From: JBDREF01 sp043820045
GTDB lineage: Bacteria; Planctomycetota; Phycisphaerae; Sedimentisphaerales; Anaerobacaceae
Reading direction: 5' to 3'
DNA: 23,784 nt
NCBI GenBank assembly: GCA_043820045.1
Contig: JBDREF010000390.1
Span: 1 to 23,784, forward strand
This document shows positions 16,814 to 23,784 of the stretch, piece by piece; position 1 is the first letter of the stretch; every line of letters starts with the position of its first letter. Made by a program: the position numbers and the translations under genes. The notes under the pieces are model-generated. The model worked only from the letters and a program-made list of their open reading frames with translations. It ran no database searches and was not told the origin of the DNA.

Positions 16814-17038
16814 GCTCATCTCCTTTGAAAATCTTTTTCCCAAACCGCCAACCCGCTACTAATACAAAATCTTCGCTTACGTTTCTTATGATTAAATCAC
16901 CCGTCCACCATCCGGAAAGTCTAACGATATCAGTACTGAAATCAAATGAAAAAGAGCTTTTCTGCAAATATTTTTGCATGATTTCTCTGCGAAACGACCC
17001 AAACCGCCTCACGCCGAATCCTTGTCCCAAATAAGTTT

Positions 17039-17067
17039 TCGACAGTCCTGCGCATCTGGAATATAAT
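17039..17067 (+). promoter_or_regulatory. Near-consensus sigma70 promoter of rarA
   Basis: TCGACA (17039-17044, five of six) is followed by a 17-nt spacer and a perfect TATAAT (17062-17067). The expected start of transcription, six to eight bases after the -10 box, falls on or next to the rarA ATG at 17075, so the message should have no 5' leader. Confidence 0.7.
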
Positions 17068-17074
17068 ATGTCGG

Positions 17075-18463
17075 ATGGGTGAAAAGACTTGCGACAAAAC
17101 TCTGTTCAGCGGATCGGAGCAGGCCAATATAGCTTCGGCGGCGCCGCTGCCGGTTCGCATGAGGCCGAGAAATCTGGCTGAATTTATCGGACAAAGACAC
17201 TTCCTTGGGTCCGATAAACTGCTGACAAGGATGCTCGAAGCCGACAGACTCAGCAGCCTCATATTCTACGGCCCGCCCGGCGTCGGCAAGACATCGCTGG
17301 CAGCGGTGATTGCCCGGCGGACGAAAGCCGGATTTCACCACCTCAGCGCCCCGGCGGCCAGCGTCGCAGATATTCGCCGCATAATAGGCCTGGCCCGCGA
17401 CAGGCTTGCGACCACTCGGACAAGGACCGTGCTTTTTCTCGATGAGATCCATCGCTTCAACCGCGCGCAGCAGGATGTGCTGCTCGATGACGTCGAAGCG
17501 GGCGTGCTGATTCTCATAGGTGCCACTACTGAAAACCCGTTTTTCTCGGTCAACTCGCCCCTGATCTCTCGCAGCACCGTATTTCGTTTCGAGCCGCTGA
17601 ATCAGGACGACATACTGCAGTTACTTACGGTCGCTATCAATGATGCCGAACGCGGGCTGGGCAAATTCGATATCGAGGCCGACCCCAAAGCACTGAAATT
17701 CCTGGCCGTGATGAGCGACGGAGACGCCAGAAAGGCCCTGATGGCTCTCGAGGTAGGCGTATTGTCGCAGGCGTCCAGAGAGCCCTCGGCGAAAATAAAA
17801 TTTAATCTTGGGGTTGCAAAGGAGTCGATACAACAGAAGACAATTGACTATAACGGCACGGGCGATACGCACTACGACCTGGCGAGCGCTTTACAGAAGA
17901 GTATGCGGGGTTCCGACCCCGATGCGACTGTTTATTGGCTCGCCCGGATGCTGGCTGGCGGTGAGGATACGCGTTTCATCGCCCGGCGAATCGCGGTTTG
18001 TGCGGCCGAAGACGTGGGAAACGCCGATCCGATGGCAACAGTGTTAGCGGCCGCAGCAGTACAGATATCCGAGTTTGTGGGTCTGCCGGAAGCTCAGTTG
18101 GCCTTGGCGCAGGCGGCCATATATGTCGCTTGTGCGCCGAAGTCGAATGCTTCGGCCTCTGCGATCTGGCAGGCGACGGCCGACGTGAAACAGCAGCCGA
18201 CCCAACAGGTGCCGAAACATCTGAAAGACAGTCATTATCAGGCTGCGAAGAAAGCCGGCTTTGGAGTTGATTACAAGTATCCGCATGACTATAAGGACGG
18301 CTTCGTGCCGCAGGAGTACCTTCCGGCACAGATGAAGAAGCGATACTACACGCCCAAAGAGAGCGGTTATGAAAAAGATATAAAGCATTATTTACAAAAG
18401 TTGAAAAGCTTGATACAAAATAGCAGACCTGTCGGAGACAGTACCATAGAAAAGGATGTGTAA
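17075..18463 (+). CDS. rarA: Replication-associated recombination AAA+ ATPase RarA (MgsA)
   Basis: This 462-residue cytoplasmic AAA+ ATPase of the RarA/Mgs1/WRNIP1 family acts at stalled replication forks. Seen in order: the conserved entry PLPVRMRPRNLAEFIGQ (24-40), Walker A GPPGVGKTS (66-74), Walker B LFLDEIHRFN with Asp123 and Glu124, sensor 1 GATTENPFFSVNSPLISRS, then the C-terminal tetramerisation region with MLAGGEDTRFIARRI and the closing YKYPHDY and PQEYLP motifs. Length is normal. ATG 17075 is the only usable start upstream of the conserved PLPVRMRP; it has no Shine-Dalgarno sequence, because the -10 box ends only 7 nt before it. The stop TAA directly abuts the ATG of the next gene. 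Confidence 0.93.
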   Translation: MGEKTCDKTLFSGSEQANIASAAPLPVRMRPRNLAEFIGQRHFLGSDKLLTRMLEADRLSSLIFYGPPGVGKTSLAAVIARRTKAGFHHLSAPAASVADIRRIIGLARDRLATTRTRTVLFLDEIHRFNRAQQDVLLDDVEAGVLILIGATTENPFFSVNSPLISRSTVFRFEPLNQDDILQLLTVAINDAERGLGKFDIEADPKALKFLAVMSDGDARKALMALEVGVLSQASREPSAKIKFNLGVAKESIQQKTIDYNGTGDTHYDLASALQKSMRGSDPDATVYWLARMLAGGEDTRFIARRIAVCAAEDVGNADPMATVLAAAAVQISEFVGLPEAQLALAQAAIYVACAPKSNASASAIWQATADVKQQPTQQVPKHLKDSHYQAAKKAGFGVDYKYPHDYKDGFVPQEYLPAQMKKRYYTPKESGYEKDIKHYLQKLKSLIQNSRPVGDSTIEKDV

Positions 18464-19045
18464 ATGGACAAGGCTGAGTTGCGCCGTGAGTTACTGAATC
18501 TCCTGCTTTCAATACCAACGGAGCAGAGGAATGAAAAAAGCCGAAAAGCGTGCCGGAATCTGGTCTCGTTAGAACAGTTTCAAGACGCATCGACGGTGAT
18601 GATGTTTGTCTCACTCCCGCATGAGGTGGATACCTCCGAGGCTATTCTCCACGCATGGCAGCTCGGCAAGACGGTTGCCGTGCCGAAGGTTTCCTGGCAG
18701 CAGCGGCACATGATAGCGGTGGAGATAAATTCGCTGGAGACAGGGTTTTCGACCTCTTCTTCCGGCTTGCGCAATCCCATAGCGGGTGTGCCGGTGCCGT
18801 TTGCAGATATCGACCTGGTCGTCACCCCGGCGCTGGCGTTCGACAAAAAAGGCAACCGGCTCGGCCGAGGCGGCTGCTATTACGACCGGTTTTTCGCAAA
18901 CGCCGAACTCAAGGCCACGAGATGTGGCTTTGGCTTTGCGGAGCAGCTCATCGACTCGATACCAACCGCGGACCATGACGAGGCCGTGGATATTCTGGTA
19001 ACCGATGAGCAAGTAACATACTTTAACAATCAGAAAGGAGTATAG
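18464..19045 (+). CDS. 5-formyltetrahydrofolate cyclo-ligase
   Basis: This 193-residue enzyme uses ATP to turn 5-formyltetrahydrofolate into 5,10-methenyltetrahydrofolate, returning a side product to the one-carbon pool. Family marks are the N-terminal LRRELLNLL helix, MMFVSLPHEVDTSEAI, KTVAVPKV, DLVVTPALAFDKKGNRLGRGGCYYDRF (the glycine-rich GRGGCYYDRF binds ATP/phosphate) and the C-terminal PTADHDEAVDILVT with a conserved His-Asp. Its ATG follows the rarA stop with no gap and AAGGATG lies just upstream (18451-18457), so translation is probably coupled. In many bacteria this gene lies beside unrelated genes or the 6S RNA; no 6S RNA is visible here. Confidence 0.9.
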   Translation: MDKAELRRELLNLLLSIPTEQRNEKSRKACRNLVSLEQFQDASTVMMFVSLPHEVDTSEAILHAWQLGKTVAVPKVSWQQRHMIAVEINSLETGFSTSSSGLRNPIAGVPVPFADIDLVVTPALAFDKKGNRLGRGGCYYDRFFANAELKATRCGFGFAEQLIDSIPTADHDEAVDILVTDEQVTYFNNQKGV

Positions 19046-19046
19046 A

Positions 19047-20129
19047 ATGGCTCGTCATCCTTTTAGCCCACAAGGCAGACGAAAAGCCCGAAACCGAACT
19101 TATGGTATTCTGGCCGCACTTGTTATTATCATGGTTATTGCTTTTATGTATGGTCCTTTCGGCAAGAAACCGGCGCCTGTAGAGAGCGCTCCGCCGCCCG
19201 ATGTCAGAAATGGTGTTGATCCGCCAGAGGTTCGCGAGCCGGTAACGGTCGTGCCGCCTTCGCGGGTCGAGCCCGAACCGGTGGTGCCGCAAGTTGTTCG
19301 CGAGCCGATCCCGGAGCGCATGCCGGAACCAACCCCGCCGGCGCCGGGGCCGACAGTGGAGCCTAATCCCGAAGCCACCTCGCTAATTGCCAAGGCTACG
19401 GCGTTCGCCAGTGAAAAACCTGTCAGGGTAATTGAAGCAAGGGACGCCTTCAACAGCGCGCTGCGAATGCCCATGAGCGCCCAGCAGCAAAAGAGCGTCA
19501 AAGAAAAGCTCAGCGAACTTTCCAGGCAGTGGCTGTCCAGCAGGAACGTATTGCCCGGCGATCCGCTTTGTGAGACCTACCTTGTCGGACGCGGTGATCT
19601 GCTTGAGACTATCGGCAAACGTTACAAGGTGCCCTATGAGATTCTCATGGAGATTAACAATATCAGCCGCCCGGAGGCTCTGCAGGCGGGATCGACGATA
19701 AAAATTGTCAACGGCCCGTTCCACGTGAAGGTATCTCGTTCGGCGTTCAGGATGGATGTATATCTCCAGAACACTTACGTTCGCAGCTACACCGTCGGCC
19801 TGGGCAAGCCGGGAAGAGACACACCGAGAGGACTTTGGCGCGTCAGGCCGGACGGAAAAGCCTACGCCACCTCCTGGCGCGATCCGGACACGGGAAGAGT
19901 CTATCAGCCGGAGGACCCGGATTATCCGCTGGGCTCGCGATGGATAGGACTCGAAGGTCTCACCGGGGAAGCCAAAGGCAGAGACGGCTTTGGTATTCAC
20001 GGCACTAAGGAGCCGCAGGAAATCGGCAGCGCGACTTCGAGAGGCTGCATTCGCATGTTCAACGGCGAAGTGATACAGGTTTACAACATGCTGTTCCCCG
20101 GCTTCTCGCAGGTGGAGGTCACGGATTAG
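19047..20129 (+). CDS. Membrane-anchored LysM / L,D-transpeptidase (YkuD) protein
   Basis: The 360-residue product has a basic N-terminus, one transmembrane anchor (about 20-36), a Pro/Glu-rich linker (about 42-108), a short helical segment (110-165), a LysM peptidoglycan-binding domain (about 177-222; LVGRGDLLETIGKRYKVPYEIL) and a YkuD catalytic domain (about 225-358). The catalytic signature is complete: GIHGT with His318 and SRGCIRM with Cys334. Such enzymes make 3-3 cross-links in peptidoglycan or attach proteins to it, in the periplasm. ATG 19047 follows the previous stop by one base, and AAAGGAG lies in the end of that gene, so it is the third gene of the rarA operon. The link between rarA and a cell-wall enzyme looks like convenience of packing rather than shared function. 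Confidence 0.9.
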   Translation: MARHPFSPQGRRKARNRTYGILAALVIIMVIAFMYGPFGKKPAPVESAPPPDVRNGVDPPEVREPVTVVPPSRVEPEPVVPQVVREPIPERMPEPTPPAPGPTVEPNPEATSLIAKATAFASEKPVRVIEARDAFNSALRMPMSAQQQKSVKEKLSELSRQWLSSRNVLPGDPLCETYLVGRGDLLETIGKRYKVPYEILMEINNISRPEALQAGSTIKIVNGPFHVKVSRSAFRMDVYLQNTYVRSYTVGLGKPGRDTPRGLWRVRPDGKAYATSWRDPDTGRVYQPEDPDYPLGSRWIGLEGLTGEAKGRDGFGIHGTKEPQEIGSATSRGCIRMFNGEVIQVYNMLFPGFSQVEVTD

Positions 20130-20374
20130 AGCCCTCGTTTTGCGCCGGCTTCTTAGCACCAGCGAACATCCGACAGCCTCGATTTAGAGGCTCTACGTGG
20201 AATCCCCGCATGTCCGACTGAATTTCATTGCAAAATCGGCCAATTGCAGATAACCTAACCGTAGTTTTTGAGCGGGGCAGGAAGGCTTCGCGCTTGTCTT
20301 TCGAAGGTACGGCCTCTGTCGGCTTGGAGGCGATTGCACGCAATATTTCAGCTATTCGATAAGGAGACGAAAAA
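20130..20374 (+). promoter_or_regulatory. Gap upstream of the GH2 gene with repeated ATTGCA motifs
   Basis: No gene is seen here. A hairpin AGCCTC/GAGGCT (20175-20180 with 20187-20192) lacks a T-run, so it is at best a weak terminator. ATTGCA occurs at 20227, 20243 and 20333; the last is part of the inverted repeat ATTGC-AC-GCAAT (20333-20344). AAGGAG at 20361-20366 is the ribosome site for the next gene. No strong promoter was found. Confidence 0.3.
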
Positions 20375-22663
20375 ATGGAATCAAATCGCGTCATAAAATG
20401 GCCTGTTCAGAACAGAAGATTATTCCCGCTGGTGCTCCTTGCAGTGCTCTGTCTCTGCTCGTCCCTGCGCGCCCAGTGGCAGCCGGCCGACGGCCCGCTT
20501 ATGACACGGTGGGCTAAACAGGTTTCGCCCAGGAACGCGCACCCCGAGTACCCGCGCCCACAGATGGTCCGCCGGAACTGGCTGAACCTCAACGGGCTGT
20601 GGGAGTATGCCATCAGGCCGAAAGACCAGCAGCAGCCCGGTACTTTCGATGGAGATATTCTCGTGCCGTATCCGGTCGAGTCCGCTTTGTCGGGCGTCAT
20701 GAAGGCGGTGGGCGAGAAGAATCGCCTGTGGTATCGGCGCCAGTTCGAAGTGCCCAAAAAATGGGCAAAGCAGCGCATGCTGCTGCACTTCGGCGCGGTG
20801 GACTGGGACGCAACTGTATGGGTCAACGGCCGGAAAGTCGGAAATCATCGCGGAGGCTACGATCCGTTTACCTTCGATATCACAGAGGCCCTGAAAGACA
20901 CCGGGCCGCAGGAGATTGTGCTCAGCGTCTGGGACCCGGCGAATACTTCTTACCAGCCCCGTGGCAAACAGGTAAACGAACCGCGAGGGATATGGTACAC
21001 CTCGGTAACGGGAATCTGGCAGAGCGTCTGGCTGGAACCGGTACCCGAGGCGCACATCAAATCGATCAAAATTGTCCCCGACATAGACAGCGAATCGGTT
21101 CGTCTGATTGCAGAATGCTCCGATGGCACAGACGGATACAATGTAGAGGCGGAGGCTAAAGATGGATGGTTCACTAAAGCCAGGGGCAAAGGTCAGGCCG
21201 GAAAACAAATTACCTTGAGCCTTAAGAAGCCCAAGCTCTGGTCTCCCGATTCGCCGTTCCTGTACGACCTGACGGTGACGTTGAAAGACGGCAAAGGCAA
21301 GAAAATTGACTCGGTGAGCAGCTACTTTGGTATGCGCAAAATCGAGATCAGGAAGGACAGGTCCGCCATCAATCGCCTGTTCCTGAACAACAAATCGCTG
21401 TTTCAATTCGGCCCGCTCGACCAGGGCTGGTGGCCTGACGGGCTCTATACCGCCCCGACGGACGCCGCGCTGCGCTACGACATCGAAGTGCTCAAGAAGC
21501 TGGGCTGTAACATGCTGCGAAAGCACGTCAAGGTCGAGCCCGCCCGGCTGTACTACTGGTGCGACAAACTGGGGCTGATGGTGTGGCAGGACATGCCCAG
21601 CGGCGACAAGTACATCGGCCGTAACGGCGAGGACATTGAGCGCAGTGAAGAGTCCGCCGCACAATTCGAGTTAGAGTGGAGTCGCGTCATTCAGTCGCTT
21701 CACAACCATCCGTGCATCGTAATGTGGGTGCCGTTCAACGAGGGCTGGGGGCAGTACGATACCGCGCGGATAGTCGATTTTACCAGGGAACTCGACCCGA
21801 CCCGGCTGGTGAACCAGGCCAGCGGCTGGGCTGACCGCGGCGTCGGCGACGTGCAGGACATTCACAGCTATCCCGGCCCGGCAGCACCTCCAACCGAACG
21901 CAAACGCGCCGCCGTGCTCGGCGAGTTCGGCGGGCTCGGACTGCCGGTCAAAGGCCACACCTGGCAGGCTGAGAAAAACTGGGGCTATAAAAGCTATGAG
22001 ACAAGCGAGGAACTCACCGATGCGTACCTGGCGCTGATTGACAATCTGCGGTCGCTGATCGGTTCCGGCTTAGCCGCCGCGGTATATACGCAGACTACCG
22101 ACGTCGAAATCGAAGTCAACGGCTTGATGACCTACGACCGGGCCATGATTAAAGCGGACGCCAAAAAGATTGCCGCCGCGAATAAGCAGTTATATCTGCC
22201 ACCGCCGTCGTTAAACACAATTGTTTTCACTTCTCAAACGTGGCCCAAGACCTGGCAGTACACTACCAGCAACCCGGGCGCCGGCTGGGAGCAGCCGGGT
22301 TTCGACGATTCCGCATGGAAGAAAGGCAAGGCCGGCTTCGGCACCGAAGGGACGCCCGGCGCGGTTGTAAACACCGAGTGGAAAACACCGGCCATCTGGC
22401 TTCGCAGAAGTTTCGACTTGAAGAGTACGAGGTTCAGCCGGCTGCAACTTCTGATACACCACGATGAGGATGCAGAGGTCTATATCAACGGCCACCTCGC
22501 AGCGAAGCTGGAGGGCCACACTTCCGGTTACGTCCGGGTCAACATCGACGAAAAGGCGGCCAAGGCACTGAAAGCCGGCTCGAACTGCCTGGCCATCCAC
22601 TGCCGCCAAACCAGCGGCGGCCAATACATCGACGCCGGCATCGTGGACGTGATAGAAAAATAA
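20375..22663 (+). CDS. Secreted glycoside hydrolase family 2 enzyme (beta-galactosidase/glucuronidase-like)
   Basis: The product has 762 residues. A signal peptide (LFPLVLLAVLCLCSSLRAQ, ending near 34) sends it out of the cytoplasm. It has the GH2 plan: a sugar-binding jelly roll (about 65-215; LNLNGLWEYAI, LWYRRQFEVP, VWVNGRKVGNHRGGYDPFTFDIT), an immunoglobulin-like domain, and a TIM barrel with the acid/base Glu456 in PFNEGWGQYD and the nucleophile Glu517 in LGEFGG. After the barrel, about 615-762 form an extra beta-sandwich (WEQPGFDDSAWKKGKAGFGT and HHDEDAEVYINGHLAA) that may bind sugar. Substrate cannot be fixed. ATG 20375 has AAGGAG at good spacing. The next gene, in the same direction 62 nt on, may be co-transcribed, suggesting a small polysaccharide-use locus continuing past the window. 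Confidence 0.9.
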   Translation: MESNRVIKWPVQNRRLFPLVLLAVLCLCSSLRAQWQPADGPLMTRWAKQVSPRNAHPEYPRPQMVRRNWLNLNGLWEYAIRPKDQQQPGTFDGDILVPYPVESALSGVMKAVGEKNRLWYRRQFEVPKKWAKQRMLLHFGAVDWDATVWVNGRKVGNHRGGYDPFTFDITEALKDTGPQEIVLSVWDPANTSYQPRGKQVNEPRGIWYTSVTGIWQSVWLEPVPEAHIKSIKIVPDIDSESVRLIAECSDGTDGYNVEAEAKDGWFTKARGKGQAGKQITLSLKKPKLWSPDSPFLYDLTVTLKDGKGKKIDSVSSYFGMRKIEIRKDRSAINRLFLNNKSLFQFGPLDQGWWPDGLYTAPTDAALRYDIEVLKKLGCNMLRKHVKVEPARLYYWCDKLGLMVWQDMPSGDKYIGRNGEDIERSEESAAQFELEWSRVIQSLHNHPCIVMWVPFNEGWGQYDTARIVDFTRELDPTRLVNQASGWADRGVGDVQDIHSYPGPAAPPTERKRAAVLGEFGGLGLPVKGHTWQAEKNWGYKSYETSEELTDAYLALIDNLRSLIGSGLAAAVYTQTTDVEIEVNGLMTYDRAMIKADAKKIAAANKQLYLPPPSLNTIVFTSQTWPKTWQYTTSNPGAGWEQPGFDDSAWKKGKAGFGTEGTPGAVVNTEWKTPAIWLRRSFDLKSTRFSRLQLLIHHDEDAEVYINGHLAAKLEGHTSGYVRVNIDEKAAKALKAGSNCLAIHCRQTSGGQYIDAGIVDVIEK

Positions 22664-22725
22664 GCCGATTAATTCGCTGCTTCAGTTGAACAAAAAGACA
22701 GACTTTCCCGGTCGAGACGTATTTT

Positions 22726-23784
22726 ATGCTGGAAAGGTTAATCCACGATTCGGCTTTACAAAAGCCGAAGTTGAGTCGCCACTGGCTCCTGGTTCTTGCG
22801 GTGTGCTCTCTATGCGGCAGAGTCTCGGCCGGTCAGCCGAACGACATCATCCTGAGCAGCGAACACTGGTCGGTAAGAATATCGCCGGGGACATTGGAAA
22901 CATCCGCCGAGCTGCCGGGTGACGGCAAAATCCTGCTATCCGCCGGCCAGCCTGATTTGGGCCCTGTCAGCGATATGGTACAGGAGGGGCCTCGGGCGCA
23001 ATGGCTTCTCAAAACAAAAGGAGTGAGAGTTGAAGTTCGATTGGATAAGCGGGATTTGTCGGTACGATTTTCATCCGACAAGACCGGTGTGTTTACTTGG
23101 CCTGTTTTCCAGGAGAGGGCGAATGTCAAAGCGTTGATATGGCCTCGCTGGGAAGGCTGCTATATTCCGCTTGATGACCGGCGATGGGAAAATTATCTCA
23201 TTGAGACAGGAACATGCGACACTTTGGAAGGGCTGAGCATGCCCTTCTGGGGTCTGGATTGCGGGGACTTTTCACTGACTTATATCATAACCAATCCATA
23301 CAATAACGAGATACAGTTTCAACGAGCCAGTGACGGTCTTAGCTTTCTGTTTACGCACGAATTCACGTCTCTGACGCCCACGAAGGAATTCGGATTCCTG
23401 ATTCATTTGGGCGAGAACAATTCGCCGATCGAGCCGGCCAAGCAATTTCGCAAATGGCTTTTCGAGCAGGGCAAGTTCGTCGGTATGGAGAAAAAGGTCA
23501 AGAAAGTCCCCAATGCCGCTCGACTGCTGGGTGCTGCTCACGTCTATCTTTGGGGCGATGCGCCGTTTTCGCGGCATGACATACCCGGCGCTAAATGGCG
23601 CCCTTTTTGCCGGAATGTGGTTGAGCAGTCACGCGCGGCAGGAACATCGCCCGGCAAAAGAATCCAACAACTTATGACGCCGGATCGCTGGTCAGAAGTG
23701 GTCGAAATCGCCGCCGCCCAGTGGCCGTCCCAATATCTCAAAGGCCAGGTGGCTAATGAATTGTCCCGTTTGCTGGCGATGAAG
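22726..23784 (+). CDS. Exported protein, possibly a glycoside hydrolase (3' end beyond the window)
   Basis: An open frame runs from ATG 22726 to the window end without a stop, giving 353 visible residues. The N-terminus (about 18-35, SRHWLLVLAVCSLCGRVSAG) looks like a signal peptide. The next part is beta-rich (WSVRISPGTLETSAEL, VRVEVRLDKRDLSVRFS, PFWGLDCGDFSLTYIITNPYNNE), like the N-terminal sandwich of some carbohydrate enzymes, and then PAKQFRKWLFEQGKF and LLGAAHVYLWGD suggest the start of a barrel. I recall similar stretches in unassigned glycoside hydrolases of planctomycetes but cannot name a family. The frame is open only from 22690 and ATG 22726 is the first start codon; the Shine-Dalgarno sequence is weak. 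It follows the GH2 gene by 62 nt. Confidence 0.65.
   Translation, partial: MLERLIHDSALQKPKLSRHWLLVLAVCSLCGRVSAGQPNDIILSSEHWSVRISPGTLETSAELPGDGKILLSAGQPDLGPVSDMVQEGPRAQWLLKTKGVRVEVRLDKRDLSVRFSSDKTGVFTWPVFQERANVKALIWPRWEGCYIPLDDRRWENYLIETGTCDTLEGLSMPFWGLDCGDFSLTYIITNPYNNEIQFQRASDGLSFLFTHEFTSLTPTKEFGFLIHLGENNSPIEPAKQFRKWLFEQGKFVGMEKKVKKVPNAARLLGAAHVYLWGDAPFSRHDIPGAKWRPFCRNVVEQSRAAGTSPGKRIQQLMTPDRWSEVVEIAAAQWPSQYLKGQVANELSRLLAMK

Noticed and set aside
20175..20192. Rho-independent terminator after the L,D-transpeptidase gene
   Set aside because: The AGCCTC/GAGGCT stem is short and followed by CTACGTGG, with no T-run.
20420..21664. 414-codon open frame on the minus strand inside the GH2 gene
   Set aside because: It lies wholly antisense to a gene with intact catalytic motifs; its composition (His, Val, Gln, Leu rich) is typical of a shadow frame.

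Overview
This window looks like a chromosomal segment from a diderm, moderately GC-rich bacterium, most likely a planctomycete (class Phycisphaerae or a relative). That assignment is an inference. It rests on outer-membrane biogenesis genes (LptD, Lol transporter), a Tat-exported phosphatase beside c-type cytochromes, exported glycoside hydrolases, and the general feel of the proteins. No rRNA, tRNA, CRISPR array, transposase or phage gene was seen. Almost all the DNA is housekeeping or cell-envelope coding sequence, with short intergenic gaps.

Layout, left to right. Positions 1-1860 hold the C-terminal part of an LptD-like outer-membrane protein, cut by the window edge. A structured leader of about 320 nt then precedes a class II fructose-bisphosphate aldolase (2185-3135). 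Next come a long secreted S41/PDZ protease (3238-5544), lysyl-tRNA synthetase (5587-7056), and a lipoprotein-export set of two FtsX-type permeases and an ATPase (LolC/LolE/LolD-like, 7114-10564). These are followed by a class IV branched-chain aminotransferase (10615-11481) and a long-chain polyprenyl diphosphate synthase (11551-12609). All of these are on the plus strand.

Positions 12635-15786 are a minus-strand operon of three exported redox/phosphatase genes. In transcription order they are a di-heme cytochrome c peroxidase/MauG-type protein, a Tat-exported calcineurin-like phosphoesterase, and a mono-heme cytochrome c lipoprotein. A good sigma70-like promoter sits upstream of the first gene. 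Just upstream of that promoter is a rho-independent terminator closing a separate minus-strand gene for a small outer-membrane beta-barrel protein (16001-16813).

From 17075 the plus strand resumes with rarA, a 5-formyltetrahydrofolate cyclo-ligase and a LysM/L,D-transpeptidase, packed with 0-1 nt gaps. The rarA promoter is close to consensus and so near the ATG that the message should be leaderless. The window ends with a secreted GH2 glycoside hydrolase (20375-22663) and the first 353 codons of another exported protein, possibly carbohydrate-active, that runs off the edge.

The least ordinary parts are the peroxidase/phosphoesterase/cytochrome operon, the predicted leaderless rarA operon, and the mutually exclusive hairpins upstream of the aldolase ribosome binding site. 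I did not see a clear new defence or mobile system.
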